Positions 47,518 through 59,671 of a stretch of 64,000 bases of DNA are shown here, one piece after another (the stretch's first letter is position 1; each line of letters begins with the position of its first letter). This stretch comes from Pyxicephalus adspersus. Its lineage: Eukaryota > Chordata > Amphibia > Anura > Pyxicephalidae. The stretch lies in NCBI RefSeq assembly GCF_032062135.1, contig NC_092859.1:44286468-44350467 (forward strand), in the 5' to 3' direction. The position numbers were made by a program, and so were the translations under genes. The notes under the pieces were generated by a model, which worked only from the letters and a program-made list of their open reading frames with translations, was not told the origin of the DNA and ran no database searches.

Positions 47518-48362
47518 TGATGTATTATATTTCTCCAAGACAAAAATTGTTAACTAGTTATAGACAATGGGCATGGCCAACATGCTTCAAAACACTACAT
47601 TTAAATAGTTTCGGCATTTGGAGTAAACACAAGTGTTCTTCCTCCATCGTTCTAAGATCATTCTGCTCCTTACACTTAGAACGGAGTCTGCAAGAAGAGT
47701 TACAAGAAATCAATCTGATTTATACATAGTAGGTTAAGGGGGTGTCCTATGTTCAGAATATGGTGTCATTTAAAGGAACCTTGCCTAGTAATTCTTGGTT
47801 AATGCTTAGTTATCATCAGTCTTAATTAACTCTTTCTTTCCTCCTGTGCTTTTCCCTTGCTGCTGCATGTAAGAAAATGGTCTGGTCCACCAGGGTGTAA
47901 AAGCACAGAGCTGGTTACTACCATCTAAACAAACCTAATTTAGCCTTCCTTCTTGATTCCAATGCGTCTAGTTGGTAAGGTAAATTTTTCATAAAATGTC
48001 TCCATTTGTTGGCAAAATTTTGGCAAAGCAAATGTGCATAAAACATTCTTTCCAGAATCCACTTTAGCACCATATTGTCAGCACATTTTACTCCATTCTT
48101 GCTTAAGCATTGATACCTTAGTAATGTTCAAAATGGGTCAGTGTAGTAACAAAAGGGGGTCATATAAGATACATATATCCTATGCACTCAAAAGAAAAGA
48201 TATAGAAAAACTACAGATACTAAACCGTTATATCATATGGTATAAAAATAAACCAATGTATCAGATTTAGACATGTTTCAGGAGAATGGGACCCAGTCTA
48301 ATTTTGGAGCAGAAGATCAATTTAGAGCTCAAAGATACTACAATTTAAATACACATTCAACA
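47518..48362. other. AT-rich sequence, nothing recognised
   Basis: No gene or other repeat was seen. Confidence 0.5.
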
Positions 48363-48522
48363 GGTCTGATTTTATAAAGCTCCCCAAGACTAGAAAGGAT
48401 AGACTATCATGGGAGAACCAGGGTGAGTCAGCAAACTTGGAATTCCAGGATTACTGGATCACCCAGGTTTTCCTGTGATAGTCTACCTTCTCCAGTCTTG
48501 GAGAAGTTTGATAAATCAGCCC
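48363..48522. mobile_element. palindromic MITE, family P1 (variant subfamily)
   Basis: The ends 'ggtctgattttataaagct' and 'gtttgataaatcagccc' are near-inverse. 'atagactatcatgggagaac' pairs with 'ttttcctgtgatagtctacc'. This variant uses 'agactatcat' where the main form uses 'acactttcat', and it matches the half-copies at 7,170 and 13,825. Confidence 0.8.
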
Positions 48523-48615
48523 ATGTCCCAGAAGGTCTTTTCTAGGCCATATTGTTGAACATAAGTGCATTGTAGATAGGTAGAGGTGAAATTTGGGAAG
48601 CACATGTGAATCATT

Positions 48616-48820
48616 GGCCTTGATTTATTAAAGCTCTCCAAGGCTGGAAAGGATACACTTTCCACAGTGAAGTTTGGTTATTCAGCAAACCTGGAATGGA
48701 TTTTGTGTTAGCAAATGTTTTCAATCCTCCACCAGATCCATTTCAGGTTTGTTGGATCACCCAGCTTCACTAATGAAACTGTATCCTATTCAGCCTTGGA
48801 AAGCTTTAAAAAATAAGGCT
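48616..48820. mobile_element. palindromic MITE, family P1
   Basis: The left arm 'ggccttgatttattaaagct' is mirrored by 'agctttaaaaaataaggct'. The flanks catt on both sides may be a short target duplication. Confidence 0.8.
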
Positions 48821-50417
48821 CATTAATAGGGGACAGAGCAATAAATGTCACCTCATTAAGTATTGGGCAGAAGGGTATTTAAAGGGATGATGCAGAATTG
48901 GAAAAAAGTGAAACATAAGGCACAGGTGCTGTTTTTTTCTCTTTTTTTGTTTTGCTTTAACACAGAACTAATTTTTATTGTTTAATAAGGAACAGTCACA
49001 CATTTGCTTTCTTCTTAATTATGCAAAATATTGTTTATATGGAAATATTATGATATGTATATCACTTAATAATAACTGTGGCATGTTCTAGATAACTATA
49101 CAACATCTGTGATATTGAACATCAAGTATCTGGCAGATATTTATACTTGTATAGTAAACATTAAAACAGTTCACTTACCACTACAATGATTACAGTTTAA
49201 GACAAATTAAAAAAACAACAATAATATATTCCTCTGAAGAAGACAATATGCTGAATTATTCTTGGAAAAGAACACTGCATAGTAAGAACATTTCAGCTCT
49301 AAATTAATTTAGAGTTAATTGCTTGAGTGGTATAAATATTATTTTATTACTTGTGATTCTATTAGGTAAGAAGTAGAAGAAGGAAGGAGGCCAGGCTTAG
49401 CAATAACATCCCTATTATGAAGTCGTGTCTATCCTAACTGAGATTATGTGACATGTACATTTATAAAGCTGGCATGTAATTTATCATCTTCTCTTGGCAA
49501 TTGACCCTCAAAGGTTTACATGCATGTCTGTACTTTCCTATTGCAGCACAGTGTATTGTCAGCGGCACAATTAATATTTACATACTGCTGTGCAATATGG
49601 GGCACTCGATTCACTGAACAAATGTCACCTTTAGATCACAAGCAATGTTGAGTGGATATCTCAGCATTTATCCTGGATATGACATGCTGTTATTTGTTAG
49701 ATAGTCAGTAGGCTTAACAAACTTCAGTAATGCATATGTAAAAATGGCCACATACTGGGATCAGAGTCTGGAGAAAGATTTTTGAAGGATGTAATCCTTT
49801 TGTATAAGAATAAAACAAACAAGAAATGACAGTGGCAAATATAATAGGTACTATTCTAGAATATAACAATGTGGATTCCATGAGGCCATGTGATCCAAGT
49901 ATAAGTGCTGTGTCACTTCTTCGAGCTGTGTAGTCACCATTCTTTCTGTATAAATTAAAGTGCCATTAAAAGTATATCCAAACCCGAAACAAAAATTTTA
50001 AATATTGCCACAGAGATTTGATGGCCTAATTAGATTTCTTTGTTCTGGCATTTTTTTGCCCTTTATTTTCCCCTGGTGATAATGCCAACAACACATTTCT
50101 GGTTTGGGGGATTACAACAATCAGTTACTGTTCCATATCAGGACAAGAAAAACAGGACAGAACTACTACACCCCTTTTTTAGATAAATGAGGTACTTCTT
50201 ATTACAATGTAGCTAAAAAAGACTGCGGCACTGGCAGTTGAATGTTATTGAACACTGCAGGATCCAAACACTACACTGTAATAACAATAACACTAACCAC
50301 TCTTACACTATTGTACACCCATAATATTCCATTTACAGTTGATCTTCTATAAAAACCATACTGCTCTGACATCTCACCACATTACGATTCTTCAAAATCA
50401 GCTCCCAGAGGTTCTGT
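48821..50417. other. AT-rich sequence, nothing recognised
   Basis: No open frame of note, palindrome or repeat partner was seen. Confidence 0.55.
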
Positions 50418-50464
50418 TATGTTACCCCAGTCTCCTGAGCACTTCAGGAGACTGGGGTAACATA
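50418..50464. repeat. perfect inverted repeat, 21-bp arms, 5-nt loop
   Basis: Positions 50,418-50,438 and 50,444-50,464 are exact reverse complements around 'gcact'. The stem includes 'ttaccccagtctcctga'. Weaker pairing continues outward (ctccc near 50,402 with gggggag near 50,475). It could be a young foldback repeat or a hairpin RNA gene. Nothing in the primary sequence decides, and I recognise no known microRNA. Confidence 0.9.
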
Positions 50465-50785
50465 TCCCATGGGGGAGTACCTATGAGGCAGTGATGACAT
50501 TACCTGTACTTCTGGGTCCCAATGTAAAAGGTGAGATCCTATATTTTGCTCCATGGTGTTTCCTTTGTGTTGATAGACAGGCCCCTAAGAAAGCAAAGAA
50601 ATTAGCATAGTGGAAAGGCCCGGATGACTGGGGAAACAGGTAGTAGTCAAGAAAGTAAAAAGTTTTGTTTTGGGGTAATGGAAGGGTCAAGCCTAGCATT
50701 GGTAAGTGGGTGGAGGTGAGGGTGGAGTTATTGTGATTTAGGGTTCAGGAGGGTAGGTTTTGGTCATTCAATTTTTGGAATTTGA

Positions 50786-50976
50786 AAGTGGATGAGCGAG
50801 AATGCGTTGACATTCTGGCGAAAATTTTCTCGAACTTCCAATGGGTCCGTGAAATTTCAGCGAACTGATTTAACGGACCCATCGTAAGATAGAGGAAATC
50901 ATTACAGGAGGAGTACCGCAGCTGCAATGCAGATTGCCGCAAGATCAAATTTTAAAATTTTGCTCGCTGATCTCCA
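50786..50976 (-). mobile_element. internally deleted hAT copy, about 190 bp
   Basis: In reverse orientation it matches the two ends of the element at 23,773-24,374: 'gatgagcgagaatg' with 'cttccaatgggtcc' and 'attacaggaggagtaccgc', then 'caaattttaaaattttgct' at the other end. The middle is missing. No 8-bp flank duplication is visible and the terminal bases have diverged. Confidence 0.7.
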
Positions 50977-52276
50977 GTGGGTACGGTGGTTGAAGTCCTC
51001 AAAAGTAGTCTGTTTGTTGGTGGTGTTACCAGTGGGATGGGGAAATCCACCTTTGGTGCAGAGGCTCCAAAATGGTGAAAAGAAGAGTGGAGAAAAATGA
51101 GGTTGGAGTTTGGATATCGTTCCACAGCTGGGTGTTAAAGTGGCTGGCAGCAAAAATATCTGTGGCATGCAGGTCCCAAGAAGGGACTGGCAACCAGAAA
51201 GTGGTGGTGGTACTGGTGGTGATTTGGGCATTATAAAAGGGGTTGGTAATTTATTGTTAATTTATATTACTTGTTTCTAATTGGTTAAAAGTTGTTATAG
51301 ATAAAGATAGATATAGATTGTTAAGTTGTTATATATGAGTAATATATTTTAATTGGATTGTTATTTAATATGTTCTTTTTTATATAAATTAAGTGTTTTA
51401 CATTTAAAGAATTTGCTAATAAAAGGCCTGAGGGTCAATTAACCACAGAAGGAATGATGTGCAATTTGGGATTCTAGGGGTAGGGGGGTAACAGGAAGGC
51501 TGTGAGCCTCTGGACACAGTCATGCCTGCTTTATTTGTTCTATATGCTGATGCACTGCAAAGTAAAGCAGCCTGTCTTTTTCCTTTTTTTTTTTTGTTGC
51601 TTTGTCCCTGCATTGGGATTGTGTTGACCAATGCTGGTCAAGGAAGCACAATGTTGCTGGTGTGAACCCTTCTTTAAAATGTATGCCTTATACCCAATTT
51701 GTTTACAACTTTACTTGCTAAAAAGTAGTTTTTACCATCAAGTATTTCATTAAGCCTTTATTGCAATACTTGATTGAGCAATAATCACACAGTTTGATAA
51801 TGTAATCCCATCACTGAAATGAATAGCTGTGACATTTACTGTCCTGTTTATGGTGCATCCAGAAAGTGCAATGAAACCTGTTCTGTCTGTACAGGTCAAT
51901 CAAACACCATGTTCATGCTCAACTGGTAGCCAGAACAAAATTGTCTTTTGGAAATTAATTTTTTTAGAAAAACTGTGCTGTTAAAATGTCATTGTCTTTT
52001 AAATGTCAGTTTTCGAAAGCTTGTATTAAAAAAAAGTTGCAAAAGGCAACATAATGTAATATAAGAATGTGTTATATCTAAAACTGTTTCTTCAATAACT
52101 TTTGAAAAAAAGATAAGAACAATTAGGAATACATGTATACATTTAAATATAAGTTTACTGGTTGTGTTTAAGAACTTTTTTCCCTGACAAAATGCATCCT
52201 AATTTATAAGAGGGAAATGACTATTCGCATAATTTGTCAATGTCTCATAATAAAGCAAATCTGGTAACCATTTGTA
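50977..52276. other. AT-rich sequence, nothing recognised
   Basis: A 109-codon minus frame (50,902-51,231) begins inside the hAT copy's flank and is proline-rich without motifs. Nothing else was seen. Confidence 0.5.
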
Positions 52277-52689
52277 AGGCCCTGGTCCAGCCACAGTACT
52301 CGCCAGACACCAGCCCCCCAATCTTCACCTATAGCAAGCTCCCGCGCAGCCTCGGGAGGCTATTTGCACTGTCCCAGCACACGGTTGCCCCCAAGACTTT
52401 TGTACACAAGTTATGGTGCCTGGGGAAGGACTGACAGAGGACCAGGAGCCCACAGATGGTGCAGTACCAAGATTCCAGCAGAGACAAGCCCAGAATACTG
52501 AGCCAAGTCATTCAGTAATCAGTCTACCAGAATTTCGAACTCACATTCGAGCAGCAAGTCAAGTCAAGTCTAAATCTACAACAAGCACTGGGGACTGCGA
52601 GCAGAGAGGCTATAAAGTCCCAGCAGCCAATAACAGTGCAGGACTGAATCATGAACTAATCTGGTCCTAAAATCCTCTTTAGCTGTGCA
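52277..52689 (-). mobile_element. retroelement-leader-like repeat R1, copy C
   Basis: Homologous to copies A and B over 'tatagcaagctcccgcgcag', 'aggaccaggagcccacagat' and 'gagcagagaggctataaagt'. It lacks a part in the middle that A and B keep (the region around 52,540). On the minus strand 'actttatagcctctctgctc' is the clearest TATA-like box of the three. Confidence 0.75.
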
Positions 52690-52749
52690 CACCCTCAAAG
52701 TGCGTGCTGTAGATGTCGATAAAATACATTTCCTGCTGCACAGCTAAAG
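52677..52749. repeat. 13-bp inverted repeat at the end of copy C
   Basis: 'ctttagctgtgca' (52,677-52,689) and 'tgcacagctaaag' (52,737-52,749) are exact inverses 47 bp apart. They sit at the boundary of the R1 repeat. Confidence 0.75.
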
Positions 52750-53401
52750 GCTATTTCTTTGTTCTCCTTGCTGCTGCAAGTGACATTGCTGGACAGAATA
52801 AACGTGGTTTGATACTGCAAGACAGCACAGGACTGCCGGCCAGATAAGAACACCATTCTCCTAACACCATTCTGATCTGTTTGAAACTAGCAATAAGGGA
52901 GAGGTGTACTTGGGCAGGGCAATACACATGGAATCCCTAACAGGGTTTTAAGGTAGCCAAAGGAAAAAAATATCCACAATATATACCCACATATAAAGCA
53001 AACTTTGTTCCCTCAAAATAAATTAGAAAAAAAAGATATACTTGGGTCAAACCCATAGGTACTACTGTGTCAACATGTAAAGTGTGTGCTGTCATTGCAT
53101 ACATGAGATATACTGTAAGTTTGTTACACAGTTTACATGACAACACAGAGCCATCTAGTGGTGACCAATAATAGAACACAAATGATAATTTAACAGCAAG
53201 TGATCCATCATAACCAACTCAGAAATAAAAAATGGTGGACTAAGAAAAGGAGGTAAAAAATATAGACTGAACGCATATAATTCTTTTTATTCCACTTTTA
53301 TAATAATGCAGATGTATTTATTTACCTAATTTTATTGGCATTTCTACTGTATTGGCAGTAGCTGACCCATTTCATGCCCTAGGTTTGTACTTGAGTCAAA
53401 A
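52750..53401. other. AT-rich sequence, nothing recognised
   Basis: No gene or repeat partner was seen. Confidence 0.5.
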
Positions 53402-53601
53402 GGGCTGATTTATTAAAGTTCTCCAAGGCTGGCAAGGATACACCTTTATCAGTGAAGCTGGGTGATCCAGCAAACCTGGAATGGATTTCTTCAGTGTCAT
53501 TTGCTAGCAAATGCTTTGAATCCTGGACCAGATCCATCCCAGCCAGCTTCACTGGTGAAAGTGTACTCGTTCCGGCCATGGAGAGCTTTATTAAATCAGG
53601 G
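53402..53601. mobile_element. palindromic MITE, family P1
   Basis: The ends 'gggctgatttattaaagttc' and 'agctttattaaatcaggg' are near-inverse, and the arms 'cagtgaagctgggtgatcca' and 'ccagcttcactggtgaaag' pair. The right arm has lost about 15 bp. Opposing open frames 53,379-53,579 and 53,452-53,685 arise from the palindrome. Confidence 0.8.
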
Positions 53602-56410
53602 TTTAAGCCTTTTCTTGTATTTTTAGGTATAAATAAGTATCTTTGTTTATTTTGTGATCAATTTATATTCGACTATAAACCGTAATCTGCTTTTCTACCA
53701 TTGGGGAAATTACCCTTTCATTTCTTGTCTCCAAGACACAACAGGAAATTAGAGGAAAATCTCCTAGTGAATATAATTACCAAATAGATGTCACAATCAA
53801 AAGTTTTCTGCTCATCTTTTGTTTTTGGGACAACTCTAAACATTTGAAAATCCCATCATTTTCTGTCTGTGACAATGATCAGTAGGGCAAGTCACTGCAT
53901 TGAGAATACAGCAATAAACTTATCAATCAATCTCTTTCACACCATAGTCAAAGCAAATAAATATTTTGTGCTTATTTTTTTTTTTTTTTTTTTGAAAATT
54001 GCCCATTGTGAATAATTTGGATGTGTCCTCATTTTTTTTTAGCTCTATTTATTCACTCATAATTGGGGTGGAAGGAGGACTGCCATGATATATAATACAA
54101 TACAGACAATACAGACTTTATTCATTGTATTGGAACATACTTTACCCCATCCACATGGATTTAAATTTCCCTGCAAAACCCTTTTACTGCCTTATCTGAA
54201 AAAAAAACATAAGTAATGAAAGGACCAACTCAACCTTGCCCAAAACACTAGATTTTAGTACTTTTTAGCATCTAGATTATTTTATTTATATTAGCTATAG
54301 CTGAAAAGATGTAACCTTAAACAAATACACTACAATCTGTGTATGTATTGGAAGATCTATTTTTAAACTTTAATAGGAGTGTATCCTCATGAATATTATA
54401 TTTTAATTATAAATATTTCAGAAAAAATGAAGGGTACGTTGGGAGTATTGGATGTGGTATACCCAAGTTCCAGCTACTTTTTAATATGCTGGGATTTTTA
54501 TACCGGTTGAATCGAGTTTAAATCTTTCCTGTTTGACTTTCTCTGTAACATGATATTTAACCAAATCGTCAAAGGTGGTAAAGTTGTATTTTCTATTATC
54601 TCTAGGCTAGGGTGTACTATGTAGTTTATAATGAGCATTTTGTATTCTCTAATGTACAGCTATTTGTTTAAAGTTCTGTCATTTTCCTTTTTGGTAGTTT
54701 CTATGACAGCATTGTACCTTTTTGTTATCTATTACTTATTATTATGTGGATAAGGAATACTGTTGTTTTTATCCTGCATGTTTATTCTTGTTAAAAACTA
54801 ATAAAGATATGCCAAAAAAGAATTATTTTAATTATTATTTATTGATTAAACTATAATTATAAAAAAATATAATGAACTGGTCCACAAAGAGTTTAACTAA
54901 TATTTTCTTTATAATTGATCTTTGTGTACAATAAAAAGGAAAGAGACCACAGTACCTTTTGAACCAAAATTACAACCTAGCATTTCAGGGGCCAAGTGTT
55001 TGAGCGAGTATAATATATATATTCTATTACGTAATATAAAAAAAAACAAATTAAGGGGATATTTTATCACGGTTTTATTCAGCCACTGGTATAACTCTTC
55101 TATTTTACATTATTGCTATGAATCATGGCAAAGCTTGACATTATTTCAGTAACATCTGGATGGCGCCTTATAAAACCATTGACAAATTGGTCTCCACTGT
55201 GAAATATTTTGAATAGGACGTTCAAGTGTCCCAGCAAACACAGTAGCTACACGAGCCAAACACAAGGAGGTATGAGTGATGGATAGATGGCATGTTTACC
55301 AAGAGTTCCCTTCTACCGTATGTTTATCCGGCTGTGTGTTTTGTTGCTCCCTGTGTACCCATTTATTCTGTAATTAAACCTGCTGTATGTTGTAACATTG
55401 GCTCCTCTCCCATCTCAGGAGATATCACTGAAGCTCCCAGAACTTGGACTAAGTGAGCACTACTGTGAATATGCACTACAACAATCCACCAAGTACATAA
55501 TGAGCAATACAAGCCATGGGGTGACAATATAATCAAAGTTTAGCTTGTTAGCACAAGATTTTTTTTCAGTATTTCATGTATTATTTTACAAGAAAAAAGT
55601 ATTTAGAAAGAAAGTAAGTAAGATATTCAAGCTTCCAAGGCAAGTAGAAGAAAATTCATTTTTCCATTGAGATATAGAAAATCAGTGCCTTTTGGGAATA
55701 CCAAAAATTTTTCTTAAACATAATGAGTTATTAGAAATTCCACCACCAGGTCCTTATATTCTGTGTAGTTAGTTTTTTTTCTTGAAGTTGTGCTTTACCA
55801 TATATTTTCTCATCCCAGAATTTATGGTTTCTATTGCAACTGGAAAAATAGTAGAGAAGTACTCCACTGGCCCAATCGAAACAAAATAAAATTCTATGTG
55901 TTTTTCTATGTTTGGATTCATATAGATGCATTTTCCAATATTGTTTATCTGCTGATAATGATAGAATTATATGGAACCTTCATCATGTAGGGTTACATAA
56001 TACTGCATGCTTAAAAGCATTGCTAAAAAAAATGGTGGATTATGCAAATAAAGCAAAATGTTGGTTAAGTGTTAAGAGAATAGGACATCTGCCAGGTTTT
56101 TATTGATTAAAAAAGATACTGTATAGTATTCACCAGGGACCTACATCCCACCACGAGGGGAGTAAAATTCACTCCTTACTTGTCAAAACATATAGCCACC
56201 TGTTGGACAGAGCATAATCCATCTGCTGCACTTTGATAATAAACAATAATAAATGGTTTAAAATTGTTACTGATGCCTAGAATCCATTGATAGTGGACCA
56301 TTAGCCAGGTAAAAGAGGGAAACCTTAGGAGGAGATAATGGTGGATAATGGTGGTCCTTTGGTCCCAGGAACAGAGACATTTAGAGAAGTAGGTTTCCTA
56401 TGCTGACCAC
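53602..56410. other. AT-rich sequence with a T19 run
   Basis: The T19 tract is at 53,975-53,993. Frames at 55,731-56,106 overlap on both strands and have no recognised domain. Confidence 0.5.
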
Positions 56411-56607
56411 CCAGAGATAAGACTGGAGAGCATACACTCATCAGTGAATCAGGGTAACCCAGCAAACCTTGAACAAATCTCTTCAGTCATTTGCTGTTTG
56501 ATGTTTTGAAACCTGGACCAGATCCATTTCAGGTTTGCTGTGTCACCCAGCTCCACTGATGCACCTGTATCCTCTCCAGCTTTAGATAGCATTATTAAAT
56601 CAGGTCC
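56411..56607. mobile_element. palindromic MITE, family P1, eroded left end
   Basis: 'actcatcagtgaatcagggt' and 'cagcaaacctt' on the left are mirrored by 'aggtttgctgtgtcacccag' and 'tccactgatgcacctgtatc' on the right. The right terminus 'tattaaatcaggtcc' is intact, while the left terminus is replaced. Confidence 0.75.
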
Positions 56608-58923
56608 AATGTCTCCAACACACTGGTGAAAAACAGCAGCATACCTCACCACTTGTCAGTGTAGTGGCAACCTTAAGGATGTGTGGAGGTACTGGTGCAT
56701 AATAAAATGGAGGAATATCTGTGTGCTTTGTACAATACATCATGACGATTCCATTTGCCTTATGGGTTGCTAGGTTAAACAACTGGCTAGAATTCACATT
56801 TTAAACTGTAGCATTTCTGTGTGATTCAGCCTTCCATGTGCTAAGTGGGTTTTTGGTGGAGCAGATGTTTTTTTTATAGGAGAACCCAACTGTTCACAGA
56901 CAGTGTAGAGTCCTGGATCGAAAGCCCCATATCACTGAGTCTAAAGATTAGACAGGTCTGTTCTATATCACTATCACATCTTCCCTCCCTCGGTACTGTT
57001 CCATGCCTTTTACCTGAAGAAATGTACTCATGTCCCTATTTGACCTGTTTATAAAACCAATTCATTTGTTTTGGTAAAGCCTACTGTTATCATTGACATT
57101 ATTAGTAGTTATTCAATGCCTGGTGATTTCAGACTTGAAGTCAATCCAGCTTCTACACATTTCTCATGTGTATCCTGCAAAGCTGCTTCAAACTTGTTAG
57201 ATTATTTTGATATATTTGAGCCTTTGGGAGTCTGATCATTCTTCTGGCAACAACATTTCGAAAAAATATCCATACATTTGCTATAGACCCCTGCACAGTT
57301 TCCTTTTGCTGTTGCAATCTATCATTATTTGAGGCTGCTGTAAATTTGCAAGCATACATTGATATATTATATTGGTTTGTAATATATGCAAACCAAGAAT
57401 CCTTGTTTTTATGTAAAAGTTTACTACAAATATACAAGGATATATACCAATGCACAGGGTAATTAACTATTTCCAATAGTGTTGGATGTGTAGTCACATC
57501 CCTTTAGCAGCTTATGTGTTTTTTGTATACAGAAGGGTCAGGAGCCTATGGAGAAAGGAGCTAGGTGAAGGGTCAATATGAGTGGCTGTTAGGGCTGAAA
57601 GGGCAAGAGACGGTCAAAAAAGCTTTGGCAGGGGAGTTCTAATAAAGTTCAGGAGCTGGATTGGTGAAAAGGCAGAAATGGGCGAGTGGCAACAACATTC
57701 TGGTTTCCTGTCCCCCCTTTTTACATCTGCATATTGCTAGGTTTGGTTTTGAGGTCCTCAAGGTCAGTGATTTATAATGTGATGGAGTTGGGAGAGAACA
57801 AGCTTTAGTATAGGGTCTCTTAAGGGGTGAGATTTCAACAGCAAGTGTGTAAAACTGGGCATGTGGATAGTCTGCCAGTAACTGATATCAGCCTGCAATC
57901 CTTAAAACCACAATCATCTCACATAATTATTGTTCTAGATAGACCATCAAAGAAGAACCTTGATGAATCTTGTAATGTATGTATAATGGAGATTTCTACA
58001 ATGATAGTCAGTGGGAGAAAAAGTGTCCCAGTGGGGGAAACGACTCAGTGGTAGGAAATAGATGACCTGAAGTCAATAGTCATGGGAAAAAAACACCCTG
58101 GGATAAAAAAAAATATGGAAATAACAATTGCTAGATGCAGCTTGAAGCACAAAATGACTGTAATCAGTATTCTATAAATGAACATATAAATGAACTATAA
58201 ATAAATTGCATTCCATTTGCATTATCCCATGCAGAGTGATACTTCAGTTTGCAAAGTGAACAGCAGCCCTTAGTGAATCTTTGTTATGGACTGATGTGGG
58301 CACAAAACTATTCTCTTTATTTAAAATAAGCCCATCGGTGAATTTTTGCAGCTATGCCAACTCAAAACATAATTATTAGCTGTAACCACTTCAATGTAGC
58401 TCTTATGAGCTGGTCCTAAAGCCTTTGCTTTTCCGCTTTCTGCATATGTTCTTTCTAAATCAATCAAATTCAGAGTTCCAAACAGGTTTGAATCTGATTG
58501 GTGACTGTAAGAAACATTTGTGCTCTGACATTTTACCATCAGAATATATGTGACAGACAGTAAAGACTATGCAGGAGGTGCATTTGTGAATTGCCTTTGT
58601 TGTTCATAGGCAGTTTTTGTTTACACATCAAATTACAAATTGCAGCAATGCCTGGTTGAAAACGTGAAGTACTAAGTAGGTAGATTTTTCTGCTGGAACA
58701 ATTTAAATCAAAATTCCAAGTAGTTATGAAATGATAAAACTTGCCTATTCCTCCAACTGAAAGAATCTGTATCTGGATACCTATCTAGATGATGAGGAAC
58801 AATCACTAATATCCTTTGTAAAGTGGACTTGAACTCAAAAAGTAAATATCTGCTATGTTGAAAGAAAAAGTTAGGAATTGTATCATTTAGTATGATGACA
58901 ATATAACCTTTTAAACTAAACTC
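56608..58923. other. AT-rich sequence, nothing recognised
   Basis: A 114-codon minus frame (57,153-57,497) has no motif. No repeat partner was found. Confidence 0.5.
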
Positions 58924-59430
58924 TTAGGTGTGTATCTGTAGTGTCAGATCCAAGGCACTGCTGCTTCTGACTGGTAGTTTCAGATTCGTAATGACATTTA
59001 GAAATATAAACTGCTGTTGTTTTCTGTTCTTTTTTACTGGAAGCTCTGAAATGAGAAAACAAAACTCTTCCTCTACCAATATGGCTGCATTTCTGGAGCC
59101 ACAATGCTGAACAAAGGTATGGTAGATCAACAGTTTGAAACCATCTGGAGACCATACGCAATATTGGTGACAATTTCTTCGCCCTCTGCCTGCTTTCTTT
59201 CTGGGTACAACTTCCAGAGCTCAGTTATTCTTTAACCTCTGTTCCATTCCTTTTCGAGCTAAAGCTGGAATATGGACGGACAATCCTACCAGTGACCCCG
59301 TCCATCCTACTGACATAGCCACTGCTCCTGCATAATAGGTAATGAATAGCAGTGAAAAGACTAGTTGGAGACTGGCAAAATGTGACTTCAGGGGACCAAC
59401 TGTCAGAAACAGAACTGAAGAGGAGGAAGA
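58924..59430 (-). other. candidate coding remnant or exon, function unknown
   Basis: On the minus strand one frame is open from 59,430 to a TAA at about 58,921, interrupted only by a TGA at 59,221-59,223 (69 codons, then about 98). The first part looks like a membrane protein: a hydrophobic stretch including LQLVFSLLFITYYAGAVAMS, then SVGWTGSLVGLSVHIPALAR and a basic end. Across the TGA a neighbouring frame (59,228-59,130) gives a hydrophilic TELWKLYPERKQAEGEE, which would continue the protein after a one-base shift. Directly upstream 'cttcctcctcttcag' resembles a splice acceptor. I do not recognise the family. It may be a real exon, a pseudogene or chance. Confidence 0.25.
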
Positions 59431-59600
59431 TCATGCAACTTTGAGTTAAGGTGCATTTTGTTTACTAGAAAAATGAGTACTGGATGTCTCTCTAACATAG
59501 CGCTTTGGAGGGAAGAATGTTTTATTTTTTAACTGGATTTGATTGACTTTTCTTTGACATGAATAGTATTCAGTAATGAATTATAATTAGGGTGAGTTGC

Positions 59601-59671
59601 AAATGGCAGTATAATTTAAACAAACAAATGGCAGTATACTTTAAACAAACAAATGGCAGTATATTTTAAAC
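59601..59671 (+). repeat. 25-bp minisatellite, about 2.8 units
   Basis: Units start at 59,601, 59,626 and 59,651, each reading 'aaatggcagtata' and then 'tttaaac', with single-base differences. Weaker copies of 'ttttaaac' follow to about 59,690. Confidence 0.9.
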
